Of a stretch of 6,509 bases of DNA, positions 5,575 through 6,509 are shown piece after piece (position 1 is the stretch's first letter; every line of letters starts with the position of its first letter). This DNA is from Pseudomonadota bacterium. GTDB taxonomy: Bacteria; Pseudomonadota; Gammaproteobacteria; Burkholderiales; Burkholderiaceae_C. Made by a program: the position numbers and the translations under genes. The notes beneath the pieces were generated by a model that saw nothing but the letters and a program-made list of their open reading frames with translations, was not told the DNA's origin and searched no databases. The DNA is taken from the NCBI GenBank assembly GCA_018241985.1, contig JAFECV010000131.1, positions 1 through 6,509 of the forward strand. The letters are read 5' to 3'.

Positions 5575-6509
5575 TCAGCTGTCCGAATCCGGCGTATCGA
5601 GCCTCATGCCCTTGGGCATCGGGAACTTGACGTTCTCGCGGATGCCGTCCATGCGCCGTACCGAGGCCGCGCCGAACGACTGGATGCGCGCGATCACCTG
5701 CTGCACCAGCAGCTCGGGCGCCGACGCACCGGCGGTCAGGCCCACGCGCGCCTTGCCGGCGAGCCATTCGGGCCGCAGCTCGTCGGCGTTGTCGACCATG
5801 TAGCTGTCGGTGCCGAGCTTGCGCGCGACTTCGCGCAGCCGGTTGCTGTTGGAGCTGCTGGGGCTGCCGACCACGATCACCACGTCGACCTGCGGGCTCA
5901 TCGATTTCACCGCGTCCTGCCGGTTCTGCGTCGCGTAGCAGATGTCCTGCTGCTTGGGCTGGCGCACGTTCGGAAAGCGCGCGGTCACCGCCGCCATGAT
6001 CTCGGCCGCGTCGTCGACGCTGAGCGTGGTCTGCGTGACGACCGCGAGCCGCTCGGTCTGCTTCGGCGCGATCGCCGCGACGTCGGCCACGGTCTGCACC
6101 AGGTGGATGCCGCCGTCGAGCTGGCCCATCGTGCCCTCGACCTCCGGATGGCCGCGGTGCCCGATCATGATGAACTCGTAGCCTTCGCGCGCGAGCTTCG
6201 CGACCTCGACATGGACCTTGGTCACCAGCGGGCAGGTCGCGTCGAACACGCGAAAGCCGCGCGCCGCCGCCTCCTGCTGGATCGCCCGGCTCACGCCATG
6301 CGCGGAGAACACCAGCGTCGCGCCGGCCGGCACCTCGTCGAGCGACTCGATGAAGATCGCGCCGCGCGACTTGAGGTCGTTCACCACGTAGCTGTTGTGC
6401 ACGATCTCGTGGCGCACGTAGATCGGCGCGCCGAATTTCTCGAGCGCGCGCTCGACGATCGCGATCGCGCGGTCCACGCCGGCGCAAAAACCGCGCGGCT
6501 CGGCGAGCA
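5575..6509 (-). CDS. ispH: 4-hydroxy-3-methylbut-2-enyl diphosphate reductase (5' end outside window)
   Basis: IspH (LytB) catalyses the last step of the methylerythritol-phosphate pathway, reducing HMBPP to IPP and DMAPP with a [4Fe-4S] cluster in the cytosol. The frame is open from the right edge to TGA 5575, giving 310 residues that begin [15 protein letters not shown]. Compared with E. coli IspH only about four N-terminal residues are missing, so the full protein is near 314 aa, a normal size. All three cluster cysteines are present: GFCAGV (C12), DATCPLV (C96) and [10 protein letters not shown] (about C194). Substrate-site residues are also seen: H41 in [10 protein letters not shown]74 in SAHGVS, H124 and E126 in [15 protein letters not shown], and the S-x-N motif in [15 protein letters not shown] at 6477 lies inside the conserved N-terminus and is not the start. 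It converges on the VOC gene. Confidence 0.97.
   Translation of the reverse strand, partial: LAEPRGFCAGVDRAIAIVERALEKFGAPIYVRHEIVHNSYVVNDLKSRGAIFIESLDEVPAGATLVFSAHGVSRAIQQEAAARGFRVFDATCPLVTKVHVEVAKLAREGYEFIMIGHRGHPEVEGTMGQLDGGIHLVQTVADVAAIAPKQTERLAVVTQTTLSVDDAAEIMAAVTARFPNVRQPKQQDICYATQNRQDAVKSMSPQVDVVIVVGSPSSSNSNRLREVARKLGTDSYMVDNADELRPEWLAGKARVGLTAGASAPELLVQQVIARIQSFGAASVRRMDGIRENVKFPMPKGMRLDTPDSDS

Noticed and set aside
5432..6487. 351-codon minus frame over ispH in a different phase
   Set aside because: Out-of-frame shadow, very Arg/Gly/Ala-rich; the IspH frame contains all cluster cysteines.

Overview
The window is high-GC DNA that reads as a betaproteobacterial chromosome, most likely Burkholderiales. 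This rests on base composition, on protein-level resemblance of SerS and IspH, and on a serS / tRNA-Ser / ispH neighbourhood that I associate with that group. No search was run. It has two parts: a conserved chromosomal backbone on the right (about 3508-6509) and the integrase-proximal end of an integrated genomic island on the left (about 1-3507).

Backbone, right to left: ispH (isoprenoid synthesis; its first few codons lie beyond the right edge) runs leftward and converges on a small VOC-superfamily gene. The VOC gene is divergent from serS, the seryl-tRNA synthetase gene. Only 23 bases after the serS stop lies tRNA-Ser(CGA) on the same strand, so the synthetase and a cognate tRNA probably share a transcript. 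The encoded CCA end of that tRNA is the junction with the island.

Island, right to left: between the tRNA and the integrase lie a rho-independent terminator, a small perfect hairpin, a near-consensus promoter and tandem GATACCCC-type repeats that overlap that promoter. A P4-type tyrosine recombinase (400 aa, catalytic residues intact) follows and ends at a strong terminator. Next is about 600 bases without a convincing gene, containing an 11-bp tandem repeat array beside an AT-rich patch. Then comes a compact two-gene module: a 64-aa protein whose stop codon overlaps the start of a protein with the signature of a PARP-like ADP-ribosyltransferase fold. That second gene is broken by an apparent 2-bp duplication. 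Leftward again, a good sigma70-type promoter starts a transcript of about 250 nt before the next gene. This leader folds, by hand, into several helices including two GNRA-capped hairpins and an 11-bp helix closing a three-way junction. It precedes an 84-aa gene and, three bases after its stop, another gene that leaves the window.

The items most worth attention are the structured leader RNA (about 412-636) and the small-protein/ART-like pair (694-1501), which looks like a toxin-antitoxin or defence module. All foldings and family assignments were made by eye.
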